The notes under the pieces: generated by a model
The model's input: only the letters and a program-made list of their open reading frames with translations
The model's database searches: none
What the model was told of the DNA's origin: nothing
Made by a program: the position numbers and the translations under genes
Shown: one piece after another, positions 43,960-53,203 of the stretch
Layout of the letters: the number at the start of each line of letters is the position of its first letter
How positions within the stretch are numbered: position 1 is the stretch's first letter
From: Rhodanobacter sp. C05
Lineage (GTDB): Bacteria > Pseudomonadota > Gammaproteobacteria > Xanthomonadales > Rhodanobacteraceae
DNA length: 64,000 nt
Direction of reading: 5' to 3'
Assembly: GCF_002001165.1 (NCBI RefSeq)
Contig: NZ_MUNQ01000009.1
Span: 310,001-374,000, forward strand

Positions 43960-44838
43960 TCAGTCCGATGCGATCACATCGGCTGCAGCGTGCGCTGCCC
44001 GGCGTCGCCGCGGCAGGCTGCGCGGCAATCGCCCATGGCGCGACAAACGCAGCCACTGACGCAGCGCCAACAGTCCACCGATCGACTCGATCAAGGCTGC
44101 CGGCACCCAGGTGATCACGCCACCGATCAGTTGTCCGGTCAGCACGTTGAAGGTAAACGCGCGGCCGCAGATCTCGAAGATCGGGTAAAGATCAGCCTTG
44201 GAAAACGTGACGATCGCACCGGCAAGGATCTGCGGTGTCATGGTCACTGCCGGCGACAGTACACGCAGACCGGCGGTCATCCGTCCGGGCGGATGCGGTC
44301 GATGATCGAGCACCAGCGACCAGTAGGCGAATCCGCTGATCAGCATCGTCCAGTTCATGAAGCGATAGATCCGCCAGTCCAGCATCGCCAGCGTCTGCAA
44401 TGACGGGATCAGCCAGATCAGCACGAATACCACGAACAGCAGCGTTGCCAGCACCGGGTTCAGGATCAGCCCGCTGATCAGCCGCCACGGCCACGATCGC
44501 TGCAACGGCCGCAGCACCCGCAAACGCCACCTCAGCGGCAGGCCGGCACGCAATACCGTCGCCGGATAGGTGGCCACGATCAGCAACGGGGTCAGATGGT
44601 GCAACAGCAGTTGCTGGATGCGGTGCATGAAGAACTCATGCTCGGCGTAGTAGTCCAGATAGGTCTGCAGCGACAGGTAGATGATCGCCATGCCGGTCCA
44701 GAACGCCAGCTTGCGACCGAAACTCACCGGCAAGCGACGGCTGCCGCGCACGTACAACACGCAGGTCGACAGGAAAATCACGAGGAATATCCACGAAAAT
44801 TCCCACGGCACCAGCCATTTCAGCAGCGTAGCCATCAC
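43960..44838 (-). CDS. ctaG: Cytochrome c oxidase assembly protein, caa3_CtaG family
   Basis: 292 residues with seven or so membrane helices. The HEFFMHRIQQLLLHHLTPLL motif in an early helix and the DLYPIFEICGR segment are family marks; His residues near the outer face probably bind copper. This is the caa3 type of CtaG, unrelated to the Cox11-like CtaG. Its end is 14 bp from the end of the PCuAC gene, so transcripts may overlap tail to tail. Confidence 0.88.
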   Translation of the reverse strand: MMATLLKWLVPWEFSWIFLVIFLSTCVLYVRGSRRLPVSFGRKLAFWTGMAIIYLSLQTYLDYYAEHEFFMHRIQQLLLHHLTPLLIVATYPATVLRAGLPLRWRLRVLRPLQRSWPWRLISGLILNPVLATLLFVVFVLIWLIPSLQTLAMLDWRIYRFMNWTMLISGFAYWSLVLDHRPHPPGRMTAGLRVLSPAVTMTPQILAGAIVTFSKADLYPIFEICGRAFTFNVLTGQLIGGVITWVPAALIESIGGLLALRQWLRLSRHGRLPRSLPRRRRAAHAAADVIASD

Positions 44839-44971
44839 GTCAGTGCACCAGCGATCCCATCTGCCCCGGAACCTCGACTTGAGAGCCGTCGGCGACCGCC
44901 CAGCATAATGCCGCGCGCGTCGACTGCCTTGCGGCAGATTGCCGCTCGCACGTTCCAGCCGAATTCCGCCA

Positions 44972-46873
44972 TCATCTGCGGCGGCGGCTGAACCGGCTGC
45001 GGCGCCAGCCGTAGAGCAGGCCGATCAGTATCACCAGGATCGGCACCAGCACGATATTGATGAACTTCACGCGCAGACCGAGCGCGTCGATCTCGGCATT
45101 GAGCTGATGCTGCACTTCGCGCAGTTCCTGGTTGATCGCCAGCTGGCGCTGACGGAACTGCTCGATCTCCTGCCGTTGTTCGGCGGAAACCGCGCTGCCA
45201 TTGCTGCCCTTGGACGGTTGCAGCTCATCCAGCCGGCGCCGGGTCTCGGCCAGTTCCAGTTCCAGCTCGTGCTCTTTCTGCAGGAATTTCTGGTCGGCCA
45301 CATTGCGCAACGCCTCCACCCGCGTGAACGGGCGCTGCGAGGTGGAACGGCCGCGGATCGACAGCAGTGCCGAAGAGCCGCTGAGGTTGTCGACCAGATT
45401 GGTGAGGAAGTCGCCGTTGTTGGCGAAGGCCTGCATCGTCGTCTGGCCGAGCATCGTCTGCGGCTCCACCCACAGCCGGTCGCTCAGCAGGTCCGTATCG
45501 GCAACCAGAATCACCTGGGCATTTGGCGCGGAATGGGCCAGATATCCCGGCCCACCGGCACGCTCGGGAAATGCACTCTTGAAGGTGCCACGCAGTCGCG
45601 CTGCCAGCACATAGTGCGCGTTGTCCGGCTGATAACCCTGCAACAGCGAGCCAGGGTCACTGCTCGCGTCCAGCACCCGTTGCGTGGGCACTATCTCCGC
45701 CTCGGCCGTGCTCTGCAGCAACGGTATCAGTCGGGTATGCGCATCCGCGGCAAGATCGAAATAGCCGGCGCTGGACACATTGATGCGCTGCAGGCTGGCG
45801 GTGATGGCATCGTCGCGGTTCAACTCCTGCGCGCCGAGATCCAGCATCGCCGGATGGTTGAGGCTGCTGCCGGCCAGTTCGATCTGCAACGCGCGGGAAC
45901 GATCGAGCACCACCTTGCGCGGGTCGTAAAGCACGCCCCAGGCCGCGAACAGGCGCGGGACATCCGAGCTGTGGTCGGAAACCGTCGGGCTTTCGGCAGC
46001 GTACGGCGTGACGTCAAGTTCCGCATCCGGATCGACGAAGACCGCCAGATGGCCACCACGCAGTACGTACTGGTCGATCGCATATTGCGCATCGGGAGGC
46101 AACTGCTTGGGATGGATCAGCAGCAGCGCCTTGATGCCATCGTCGACATGTTTCAACGTCGCCGCATCCAGCATCTTCATGTCGAACAGCTGATCGAGCT
46201 GCTGCATCGCCGCCCACGCAGGTTGGCCGAGCGCAGGATTGCCCGCGATCGGCAGCGAACTGATCACGCCGATCGGCGGCTTGCTGACCTGGTTCAGTTC
46301 GTACAGCAACTTGGCGATGTCGTATTCGAGAAACGCCTCGCGTGCCGGATCGAAGAACGGGATCGCCAGCGTCTTCTCGGCCGTCTCGCCGTCAGCACTG
46401 ACGGCCATGGCGCTGCCGGCCAGCCCGAAGAACACCCGCTCGCCGTTGCTGCCGCCATTGGCGGCGGTCAGGCCACCGCCTTCGGCGCTGGCCTCATCGT
46501 CGGAATACGGCACCGGATCGATCACCTGCAGCCGGATGCGGCCGTGCGAGCGCGCAACCATCTCCTGCAGCATCTCGTTCACCCGCTGCTCGTAACTGCG
46601 CAGCTGCGGCAGGTCACGGGTGGCATGCTCGGAGAAATACAGGGTCAGCCGCAACGGCCGTTGCAGCGTATCGACGATCTGCAGCGTGCCGGGCGTCAGC
46701 GTGTAGAGCTTGTCGGTGGTGAGGTCGACCCGCGACGCATGCAGCCAGCGGCTGCTGGCCACGATCAGCGGCACGAAGACGAGAACCAGCAGCATCAGCC
46801 CGGCATACAACGCGCCGCGCCGGGTCAGTTGCAGCGGGATGGAAAACACGCCAGGCAAGTGCAGACGAGGCAT
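44972..46873 (-). CDS. GldG-like ABC accessory protein
   Basis: 633 residues. N-terminal helix (residues about 20-40), the VDLTTDKLYTLTPGTLQIVD start typical of GldG/ABC-2 type uncharacterised transport proteins, a large periplasmic part with VISSLPI and LRGGHLAVFVDPDAE, and a C-terminal coiled coil (EHELELELAETRRRLDELQ..QREIEQFRQRQLAINQELREVQHQL) before a last helix. Third gene of an ATPase-permease-GldG operon, 3 bp after the permease. In Bacteroidetes the set is needed for gliding; here the substrate is unknown. Confidence 0.85.
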   Translation of the reverse strand: MPRLHLPGVFSIPLQLTRRGALYAGLMLLVLVFVPLIVASSRWLHASRVDLTTDKLYTLTPGTLQIVDTLQRPLRLTLYFSEHATRDLPQLRSYEQRVNEMLQEMVARSHGRIRLQVIDPVPYSDDEASAEGGGLTAANGGSNGERVFFGLAGSAMAVSADGETAEKTLAIPFFDPAREAFLEYDIAKLLYELNQVSKPPIGVISSLPIAGNPALGQPAWAAMQQLDQLFDMKMLDAATLKHVDDGIKALLLIHPKQLPPDAQYAIDQYVLRGGHLAVFVDPDAELDVTPYAAESPTVSDHSSDVPRLFAAWGVLYDPRKVVLDRSRALQIELAGSSLNHPAMLDLGAQELNRDDAITASLQRINVSSAGYFDLAADAHTRLIPLLQSTAEAEIVPTQRVLDASSDPGSLLQGYQPDNAHYVLAARLRGTFKSAFPERAGGPGYLAHSAPNAQVILVADTDLLSDRLWVEPQTMLGQTTMQAFANNGDFLTNLVDNLSGSSALLSIRGRSTSQRPFTRVEALRNVADQKFLQKEHELELELAETRRRLDELQPSKGSNGSAVSAEQRQEIEQFRQRQLAINQELREVQHQLNAEIDALGLRVKFINIVLVPILVILIGLLYGWRRSRFSRRRR

Positions 46874-46876
46874 CGG

Positions 46877-47611
46877 TCAGCGCGTCCGTTTCAGATCGAG
46901 CAGCAACACGCCGGCAAGCAACCAGCCAAGCGTGCTGAGCAGGAAATACAGCAAGTCGCGCACGTCCAGCACGCCGCGCGAGATTGCCTCGAAATGCCGC
47001 AGCATGGACAAGTGCGCCACACCATTGACCAGCTTGCGTGGCAGCGCGCCCTGGAAGAAATCCAGCACCTGCGGGTGTCCGGCCAGGATCAGCAGCACGC
47101 AGACCAGCGCAGTCAAAATGAAGGCGACCACCTGGCTGCGCGTCAGTGCCGACAAGCAGGCGCCAATCGCGATGAAGGTGCCGGCCATCAGCCAGCTGCC
47201 GAGATAGCCGGCCAGGATCACGCCGTTGTCCGGCGAGCCCAGATAGTTGACCGTGATCCAGATCGGAAACGTCAGCACCAGCGCCAGCCCGATGAACAGC
47301 CATGCCGCCAGGAACTTGCCCAGCATCGCCTGCCACAGCGTGATCGGCAGCGTCAGCAACAGCTCGAGCGTGCCGCCCCTGGTTTCCTCGGCCCACATGC
47401 GCATGGTGAGTGCCGGCACCAGGATCAGATACAGCCATGGATGCATCATGAAAAACGGCTGCAGGTCGGCCTGCCCGCGTTCGTAGAAATCGCCGGCATA
47501 GAAGGTAAGGATGCCGGCGAGCACCAGGAAGATCACCAGGAATACATAGGCCACCGGCGTCACGAAATAGCTGCGCAGTTCACGCCGCATGACTGCGCTC
47601 TGCGGACTCAT
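46877..47611 (-). CDS. ABC-2 type permease (GldF-like)
   Basis: 244 residues, six membrane segments. RRELRSYFVTPVAYVFLVIFLVLAG at the start and MRMWAEETRGGTLELLLTLPIT in the first loop identify the GldF/NosY-type ABC permease. It overlaps the ATPase gene by 4 bp (ATGA) and precedes the GldG-like gene, as in gld operons. Confidence 0.88.
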   Translation of the reverse strand: MSPQSAVMRRELRSYFVTPVAYVFLVIFLVLAGILTFYAGDFYERGQADLQPFFMMHPWLYLILVPALTMRMWAEETRGGTLELLLTLPITLWQAMLGKFLAAWLFIGLALVLTFPIWITVNYLGSPDNGVILAGYLGSWLMAGTFIAIGACLSALTRSQVVAFILTALVCVLLILAGHPQVLDFFQGALPRKLVNGVAHLSMLRHFEAISRGVLDVRDLLYFLLSTLGWLLAGVLLLDLKRTR

Positions 47612-48564
47612 GCACGTTCTCCCGACATCACGTGGTGCTGGCCGTTGCCGTCGGTGGTGATCTGCCGGAATACTTCGTCCAGTCGGCCACGCTCGAGCTG
47701 GATCTCCGATACCTCAAGCCCCTGTTGCCGCAGCAGCTGCTCGACTGGTTCGAGGATGCGCTCGCCCGGCTTCGGGAACACCGTGATGCGGCCGTCCAGC
47801 GGATCGACCTCGATCGCCGCCACCTGCGGCAGCCGACCCAGCATCTCCTGCGACATGCCACTGCCCGGCGCGCTGAACGACACCGCACCGTGGTAGCGCG
47901 AACGCTGCTCCAGTTCGGCCGGGGTGGCATCCGCCATCAGCTTGCCGCGGGCAATGATCACCACGCGGTTGCACAGCGCATGCACTTCTTCCAGCAGGTG
48001 GGTGGAAATCAGGATCGTGCGTTCGCGCGCCATCACGTCGATCAACTGGCGCACTGCATGCTTCTGGTTCGGATCAAGACCGTCGGTGGGCTCGTCCAGC
48101 ATCAGCACCGGTGGATCGTGCAGGATCGCCTGGGCCAGTCCCACGCGCCGGCGCAAACCCTTCGACAAGGTGTCGATGCACAGCCCCAGTACCTCCTCCA
48201 GCTGCAGCCGGTGCACCACTTCGTCGAAGCGCCGGAAGCCGACATCTGGCCGGAAGCCGCGCATGCGGACGATGAACTGCAGGAACTCCCGCACGGTCAG
48301 CTCACCATAGCTCGGCGCACCTTCGGGCAGGTAACCCAGCGCACGCTTGGCCTGCAGCGGCTCGCGCAGCACGTCGTACCCGCAGACCCGTGCCGTACCC
48401 GAGGTAGGTACCAGAAACCCGGCAATCATGCGCATCGCGGTGGACTTGCCGGCACCATTGGGGCCCAGCAGACCAAGCACCTGGCCCGGCTCGACGCGCA
48501 TGCTCAGCGCATCCACCGCAGTCAGGTTGCCATAGCATCGGGTGAGCTGGTCAGTTTCGATCAT
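47608..48564 (-). CDS. ABC transporter ATP-binding protein (GldA-like)
   Basis: 318 residues from ATG 48564. Walker A GPNGAGKST near residue 40, signature LSKGLRRRVGLAQA, Walker B VLMLDEPTDGLD and H-loop STHLLEE. The 80-residue C-terminal extension after the nucleotide domain is usual for the CcmA/GldA group of exporters. First gene of the operon. Confidence 0.92.
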   Translation of the reverse strand: MIETDQLTRCYGNLTAVDALSMRVEPGQVLGLLGPNGAGKSTAMRMIAGFLVPTSGTARVCGYDVLREPLQAKRALGYLPEGAPSYGELTVREFLQFIVRMRGFRPDVGFRRFDEVVHRLQLEEVLGLCIDTLSKGLRRRVGLAQAILHDPPVLMLDEPTDGLDPNQKHAVRQLIDVMARERTILISTHLLEEVHALCNRVVIIARGKLMADATPAELEQRSRYHGAVSFSAPGSGMSQEMLGRLPQVAAIEVDPLDGRITVFPKPGERILEPVEQLLRQQGLEVSEIQLERGRLDEVFRQITTDGNGQHHVMSGERA

Positions 48565-48694
48565 GTTCGGTAGGAAACCGTGGCTAAACGCGTCGCCGGG
48601 CGCTGACAAGTTCAGCCAGCGGCGCGCAGGTCGTCCGGCAATGTACCGCAAGACATCCTTGAAGTTCGGCCATGACCGCAACCGATAAAGAAAA

Positions 48695-48717
48695 GGCCCT
48701 TCCGTGGCGGAAGGGCC
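48695..48717 (-). terminator. Rho-independent terminator of the SRPBCC gene
   Basis: 10-bp GC-rich stem (48695-48704 with 48708-48717), 3-base loop, followed on the minus strand by TTTTCTTTATC. It lies 30 bp beyond the stop. Confidence 0.85.
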
Positions 48718-48746
48718 CTTCGATGCTGCAACCAGACGACTTCAGC

Positions 48747-50117
48747 TTAGTGGGCTGCGCTGGCTGCCGCGGCCGGTGCGGCAGCCGTGCCGGCCGGAGC
48801 CGGTGCGGTACTGGAAGCGGCCGGTGCGTCCGTATCCGGCGACGGCGGCTGAATTCCTGCCTCCTGCTCCGGCGTCTGCGCCGGTGCATTGGTGATCGGC
48901 AGCAATACGTTGTACTTGGCATAACGGGTGATGCTGCCGCTGGCGTCCTTTTGCGCCGGCGTGACCACGATGTCATAGACCGGGCTGACCACCTCGTCGA
49001 AGGTATAGCCATGGGTCTGCGCGTAGGCCTTGAGCATCTCGCGAGTCTGCGGGACGCCCGCGAACGTGCCGTTCCACACACCCTTCAGCACAGCACCGCC
49101 AAACGCCAGCGTGGCGCGCACATCGTTGTCCACCACCAGGCGACCGAAGCGATCGCGGCTGCCCGCTGCGAGCGGGGCACTGCTGGCAGCACCGGCACTG
49201 CTGCCGGCTTCAGCCGGAGCCGCGGATGCGTCCAGTGACGGAGTGGTCGGCACGGTCAGCTGCACGCTCTGGCCGTTGACGGTCAGCGTGCTGGAGTCGA
49301 TTGGCAAGCCCACGTCGAAGTTGAAGGTCTGATCACCGTAATTGGTGATGAACAGGATCGCCGTGCCGGTTACGTTCACACCCAGTTTCTTGGCTGCAGC
49401 CTGCAGTTGCGTCGAGACCTTGGTGACCTCGTCCTCCACCGCGTCCTGACCGTCCTTGCGCTGGGTTGAAGTGGACACCAGCAGCATCGGCGTCGGCTGG
49501 GTCTGCGCGATGTACGGAATCAGCTGGCTGTAGTCGACGTTGGCCACACCGGCCAGCACATTCTGCAGGTTGTTCAGGCTGAACTGGACGAACGCATCGG
49601 GGTCGCCGTGGATATACATGCTGGAGAACCGGTTGATCAGGTTCCAGCCGTAGGCCACGTCATAGGACCAGGTGACTTGAGTCAGCTGTCCACGACTGCC
49701 CTGGCGCTCCAGGTCCAGCGTGAAATGCTTGTCGAAACCGCGCCAATCGTTGTCCAGGTTCCAGACGATGCTGGCATTCTTGGTGTTGGAGTCGATCTTG
49801 TCGAAATCCGGCGTGGCACTGGCCACGGTCAATCCGCCGTTGCCCACCTTGGGATCGCTGCTGGTCCAGCTGATCTCGGCACCCGGGCCAAAAGCCTTGC
49901 CGGAAAAGTTGAACTGCGCATTGCGATCGTAGTTGCGCAGTACCGCGTATTCCGGCAACCGGCGGAAATTGTCGAGCATGTCGTAGACCTGGCGCATGTC
50001 CTTGCCGATCACCAGCTGGCGTTCCACATGACCACTGCCGGGCATGACCACGGCCGCCACCACACCGATCACCGCAACGATGACCAGTGCAACAAGAAAT
50101 TCAAGGACACGCATCAT
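48747..50117 (-). CDS. SRPBCC domain plus GyrI/effector-binding domain protein with Ala/Pro tail
   Basis: 456 residues. An N-terminal membrane helix (VLEFLVALVIVAVIGVVAAVVM), then an SRPBCC/polyketide-cyclase-like domain (residues about 30-190: VERQLVIGKDMRQVYDMLDNFRRLPEYAV, YDVAYGWNLINRFSSMYI), then two stretches like an AraC effector-binding (GyrI-like) domain, TQPTPMLLVSTSTQRKDG and PVYDIVVTPAQ, split by a Ser/Ala-rich insert, and a tail of Ala, Pro and Thr. The combination is known in transcription-related or stress proteins of uncertain role; ligand binding outside the cytoplasm is inferred from the anchor. Confidence 0.75.
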   Translation of the reverse strand: MMRVLEFLVALVIVAVIGVVAAVVMPGSGHVERQLVIGKDMRQVYDMLDNFRRLPEYAVLRNYDRNAQFNFSGKAFGPGAEISWTSSDPKVGNGGLTVASATPDFDKIDSNTKNASIVWNLDNDWRGFDKHFTLDLERQGSRGQLTQVTWSYDVAYGWNLINRFSSMYIHGDPDAFVQFSLNNLQNVLAGVANVDYSQLIPYIAQTQPTPMLLVSTSTQRKDGQDAVEDEVTKVSTQLQAAAKKLGVNVTGTAILFITNYGDQTFNFDVGLPIDSSTLTVNGQSVQLTVPTTPSLDASAAPAEAGSSAGAASSAPLAAGSRDRFGRLVVDNDVRATLAFGGAVLKGVWNGTFAGVPQTREMLKAYAQTHGYTFDEVVSPVYDIVVTPAQKDASGSITRYAKYNVLLPITNAPAQTPEQEAGIQPPSPDTDAPAASSTAPAPAGTAAAPAAAASAAH

Positions 50118-50408
50118 TCCAGAGTTCTCCGAGCGTCTCTTACGCCATACCTAAAGATGTCGCCCCAGCGCCACGCGCGCCTGCCCGAAAGGTCGTTCCG
50201 AGGGCCGTGACAGGGGGTCGGCAAACGCCGAAGCTACGGATGTTACTTGCTCGCGGGCTGGAACGCCATCTGCCGCTGCAAGCGAGTCTGGAAGGCCAAA
50301 AAAGCAAGGCAAAACATGATGCCGCAAGCCACTCGAGGCCTGCCACCGACTCTATCGTCACACCGCAATGACACCGCACTCACGGAGCAGCCTCCGACCT
50401 GGTCAGCC
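50118..50408. other. Intergenic region of about 290 bp
   Basis: Lies between the SRPBCC gene and the response-regulator stop. I see no credible ORF, RNA hairpin or repeat; the upstream half must contain the SRPBCC promoter. Confidence 0.5.
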
Positions 50409-51050
50409 TTAGACGATGCCCATCTCCAGCGCCTTCAGCACGGCACGGGTGCGGTCGCGTACGCCCAGCTTGGAAAGGATGTTGGAAACGTGGTTTTTCA
50501 CCGTTCCCTCGGCCACCTTCAGCGAGTTGGCGATTTCCTTGTTGCTGTATCCGCCGGACAGCAGCCGCAAGATCTCGGTTTCGCGCTCGGTCAGCGGATC
50601 GGGCTGTTCCAGGCTGGTGAAATGGTTCTGCATCCGCGACACACCCGCCATCAGCCGCTGGGTGACCATCGGGGCCACCAGCGAGCCGCCGCCGGCAACC
50701 GTACGCACCGCCTCCACCAATTGTTCCAGCGAGACATCCTTCAGCAGATAGCCGCGTGCGCCTGCCTTGAGACCCTGCAGCACCAGCTGGTCATCGTCGA
50801 AGGTGGTGAGAATGATGGTAGGCGGCAACTCGTTGCGCGCCGAGAGTGCCTGCAGCACTTCCAGTCCGCTCATGTTCGGCATGCGCAGATCCAGCAGCAC
50901 CACATCGGGCTTGATCCGCGGAATGTCCAGCACCGCCTGGGCGCCATCGGCACATTCGGCGACCACACGGATATCTTCGGCCAGATCAAGCAGCGAGCGA
51001 ACTCCCTGGCGCACCAGATTCTGGTCGTCGACGAGACAAACGGAGATCAT
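50409..51050 (-). CDS. NarL/LuxR-type response regulator
   Basis: 213 residues. Receiver domain with the acidic pair near residues 8-9 (VCLVDDQ), phospho-Asp in VVLLDLRMPNMSG and the Lys in GYLLKDVS; a LuxR-type helix-turn-helix at the end (LTEREVE-like LTERETEILRLLSGGYSNKEIANSLKVAEGTVKNHVSNILSKLGVRDRTRAVL). Pairs with the histidine kinase 98 bp upstream on the same strand. Target genes unknown. Confidence 0.93.
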   Translation of the reverse strand: MISVCLVDDQNLVRQGVRSLLDLAEDIRVVAECADGAQAVLDIPRIKPDVVLLDLRMPNMSGLEVLQALSARNELPPTIILTTFDDDQLVLQGLKAGARGYLLKDVSLEQLVEAVRTVAGGGSLVAPMVTQRLMAGVSRMQNHFTSLEQPDPLTERETEILRLLSGGYSNKEIANSLKVAEGTVKNHVSNILSKLGVRDRTRAVLKALEMGIV

Positions 51051-51148
51051 CGCGCATCCTCGGAGAAACGTGATTCAAGGGGTGACCCGGAAACCGGCTA
51101 ACCAGCAAAAACACATTCTGCCATGCCCGGGTGAGCCATCAACATTAA

Positions 51149-52423
51149 TTACGACACATTCAGTGCAGGTGGCTCAAACCGGGACGGTGCATGTGCCAGT
51201 GCGGTTTGTTCGCCCAGCGGCAGGCGCACGGTCAGCGCAAACCCCTGGCCCATCGCGGTGTCAAGCGTCAGGCTGCCACCGAATTCGGCCAGCCGCTCGC
51301 GCATCCCGGACAGGCCATTGCCTGGCTCGACCTGGTCGGCACCGCGGCCATCGTCACGTGCATGCAGACCCAGCAGACTCGCATCGGCATAGGCGAAATT
51401 GAGCCACAGATTGCGCGCACCGGCATGTCTGGCGGTATTGGTGATGATTTCCTGCGCGCAGCGCAGCAACACCTGCGCACGGCGTGGATCCTCCACGCTG
51501 AAACGCGACGGCATGGTGACATGTACATGCAGTCCCGGCACGCCCTCGGTGAGGCTGCGCAAGGCCTGGGTCAGGTCGATAGCATCGTCCTGGCGCAACT
51601 CGCTGACCACCTCGCGCACGTCGGCCAGCAGTTGCCGGGCGGTACTCTGCGCCTTGCCTACATGAGCACCGGCAGCCTCGTTGGTGAGATGGCTGGCCAC
51701 TTCCAGATTCAGGCTCAGCGCGGTCAGATGATGGCCGATCAGGTCATGCAGGTCGCGCGCGATGCGCATGCGTTCCGCGATGCGGCTGGACTCGGCCAGC
51801 AAGGCGCGGGTGGCGCGCAGTTCGGAGTTGAGCCGGCGCTGCGCCTCACGCTCTTCGGTCTGCTGGCTGGCCACGGCCGAGGCCACGAACACCAGCACGG
51901 CTATGCCCAGGTAAAGGCTGGCCTGCAGGAAACTCAACGTGAAGCTATGGTCATATTCTGGAAAGGTAGCGAAGATCGGCACCAGGATCAGCTGCTGCAG
52001 CACCAGCCAGAACACCGCGAGCCAGAACGGCAGCAGCCAGGGCAACGCCACCGAGGCGACCACCATCAGCATGGCCGACAGCCCGCTGTGGCTGTACCAG
52101 CCTACCGCCATGGCCGCCACCGTCATCAAGGCCAATCCGAGCAACTTCAGGCCCGGGTAACGCCGTGAGCCGAGATTGCTGGTCAGCAGCCAGTACATCA
52201 AGCCGAAGACCAGATAGCAAAGCGTCCACAGCAGTAGCGCGAAATTCGGACGATGCAGCTGGTTGAGGCGATCGGTAGCCCAATTGGTGATCAGCGGCGT
52301 CCCCACCGACAGATAGGTGAAGAAGCCCGCATAGCGGAGCAAACGGATGTGATTGAAAAATGGCCAGCGCATGGCTGGCATCATTGGGCGTACGTGATTT
52401 TCGCGCAATGCGCGAGAAGTCAT
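51149..52423 (-). CDS. Membrane sensor histidine kinase, NarL/DesK type
   Basis: 424 residues from ATG 52423 (later in-frame ATGs exist; no clear ribosome-binding site). Five or six membrane segments in the first 190 residues, then HisKA_3: RMRIARDLHDLIGHHLTALSLNLEVA with the phospho-His in DLHD, and a compact ATPase domain with GLSGMRERLAEFGGSLTLDTAMGQGF. No large periplasmic sensor loop, as in DesK-like kinases that sense the membrane. It phosphorylates the downstream regulator. Confidence 0.9.
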   Translation of the reverse strand: MTSRALRENHVRPMMPAMRWPFFNHIRLLRYAGFFTYLSVGTPLITNWATDRLNQLHRPNFALLLWTLCYLVFGLMYWLLTSNLGSRRYPGLKLLGLALMTVAAMAVGWYSHSGLSAMLMVVASVALPWLLPFWLAVFWLVLQQLILVPIFATFPEYDHSFTLSFLQASLYLGIAVLVFVASAVASQQTEEREAQRRLNSELRATRALLAESSRIAERMRIARDLHDLIGHHLTALSLNLEVASHLTNEAAGAHVGKAQSTARQLLADVREVVSELRQDDAIDLTQALRSLTEGVPGLHVHVTMPSRFSVEDPRRAQVLLRCAQEIITNTARHAGARNLWLNFAYADASLLGLHARDDGRGADQVEPGNGLSGMRERLAEFGGSLTLDTAMGQGFALTVRLPLGEQTALAHAPSRFEPPALNVS

Positions 52424-52582
52424 GCGTACTGCGCCGGCGAATCCGTGCTACCGACGTTTTACAAAGCCTTTACATGTGCCCTTGCGAGATGTGCCGGCTC
52501 CAGTCGCATGTCATAATGAGCCCATGTGTGAGGTCGACCCGTCGATCTCGGTTCCTGTACCCAATTCATTGCGGAGCAACGA

Positions 52583-53203
52583 ATGGCCCTTGCCATCCGC
52601 GACGTGCGCGAGCACGACCTGGATGCCGTGCTGGCGCTCAACAACGCCGCCGGTCGCTCCATCCTCGCCCTCGACGCCACACGGCTGCGCTATTTCTACG
52701 AGCACGCCGAGTATTTCCGCGTGGCCGAGATCGACGGTCACCTGGCCGGATTCCTGATCGCGCTGCGCGAAGGCGGCGACTACGAAAGTCCCAATTACCG
52801 CTGGTTCGCCAAACACTATCCGCAATTCGTCTACATCGACCGCATCGTGATCGCGAACGCCTATCATCGCCATGGCCTGGGACGGATCTTCTACTGCGAT
52901 GTGCACAGCTACGCCGAGGTACGCGTACCACTGCTCACCTGCGAGGTATTCCTGGAGCCGCGTGACGACGTGGTGGTGCTGTTCCATGGCACCTACGGCT
53001 TCCAGGAAGTCGGCCAGCAGCGCATGGGCGAACATGGTCCGCAGGTGAGCCTGCTTGCCAGGGACTTGCCCAGCTACGCCTATGTACGCGAGACCTACCT
53101 GGAGCACGGCGGCCTGCCCGACGTGCCTTGGCTGGCCGAGCGCAGCCGCCCTTTCCTGCATGACACCACCCCGCGCCGCCTCGCTGGAGAGCGGCGCCCA
53201 TGA
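52583..53203 (+). CDS. GNAT-family N-acetyltransferase
   Basis: 206 residues. IRDVREHDLDAVLALNNAAGRSILALD, GFLIALREGGDYESPNYRWFAKHYP and the acetyl-CoA loop IDRIVIANAYHRHGLGRIFYCDV are GNAT-like. Substrate unknown. Its stop overlaps the minC start by 4 bp, so it is translated with the Min system. Confidence 0.85.
   Translation: MALAIRDVREHDLDAVLALNNAAGRSILALDATRLRYFYEHAEYFRVAEIDGHLAGFLIALREGGDYESPNYRWFAKHYPQFVYIDRIVIANAYHRHGLGRIFYCDVHSYAEVRVPLLTCEVFLEPRDDVVVLFHGTYGFQEVGQQRMGEHGPQVSLLARDLPSYAYVRETYLEHGGLPDVPWLAERSRPFLHDTTPRRLAGERRP

Noticed and set aside
44939..47896. A 985-codon open frame antisense to the Gld-like genes
   Set aside because: Product is rich in Arg, Gln and His without any domain; it mirrors the codon bias of the well-supported opposite-strand genes.
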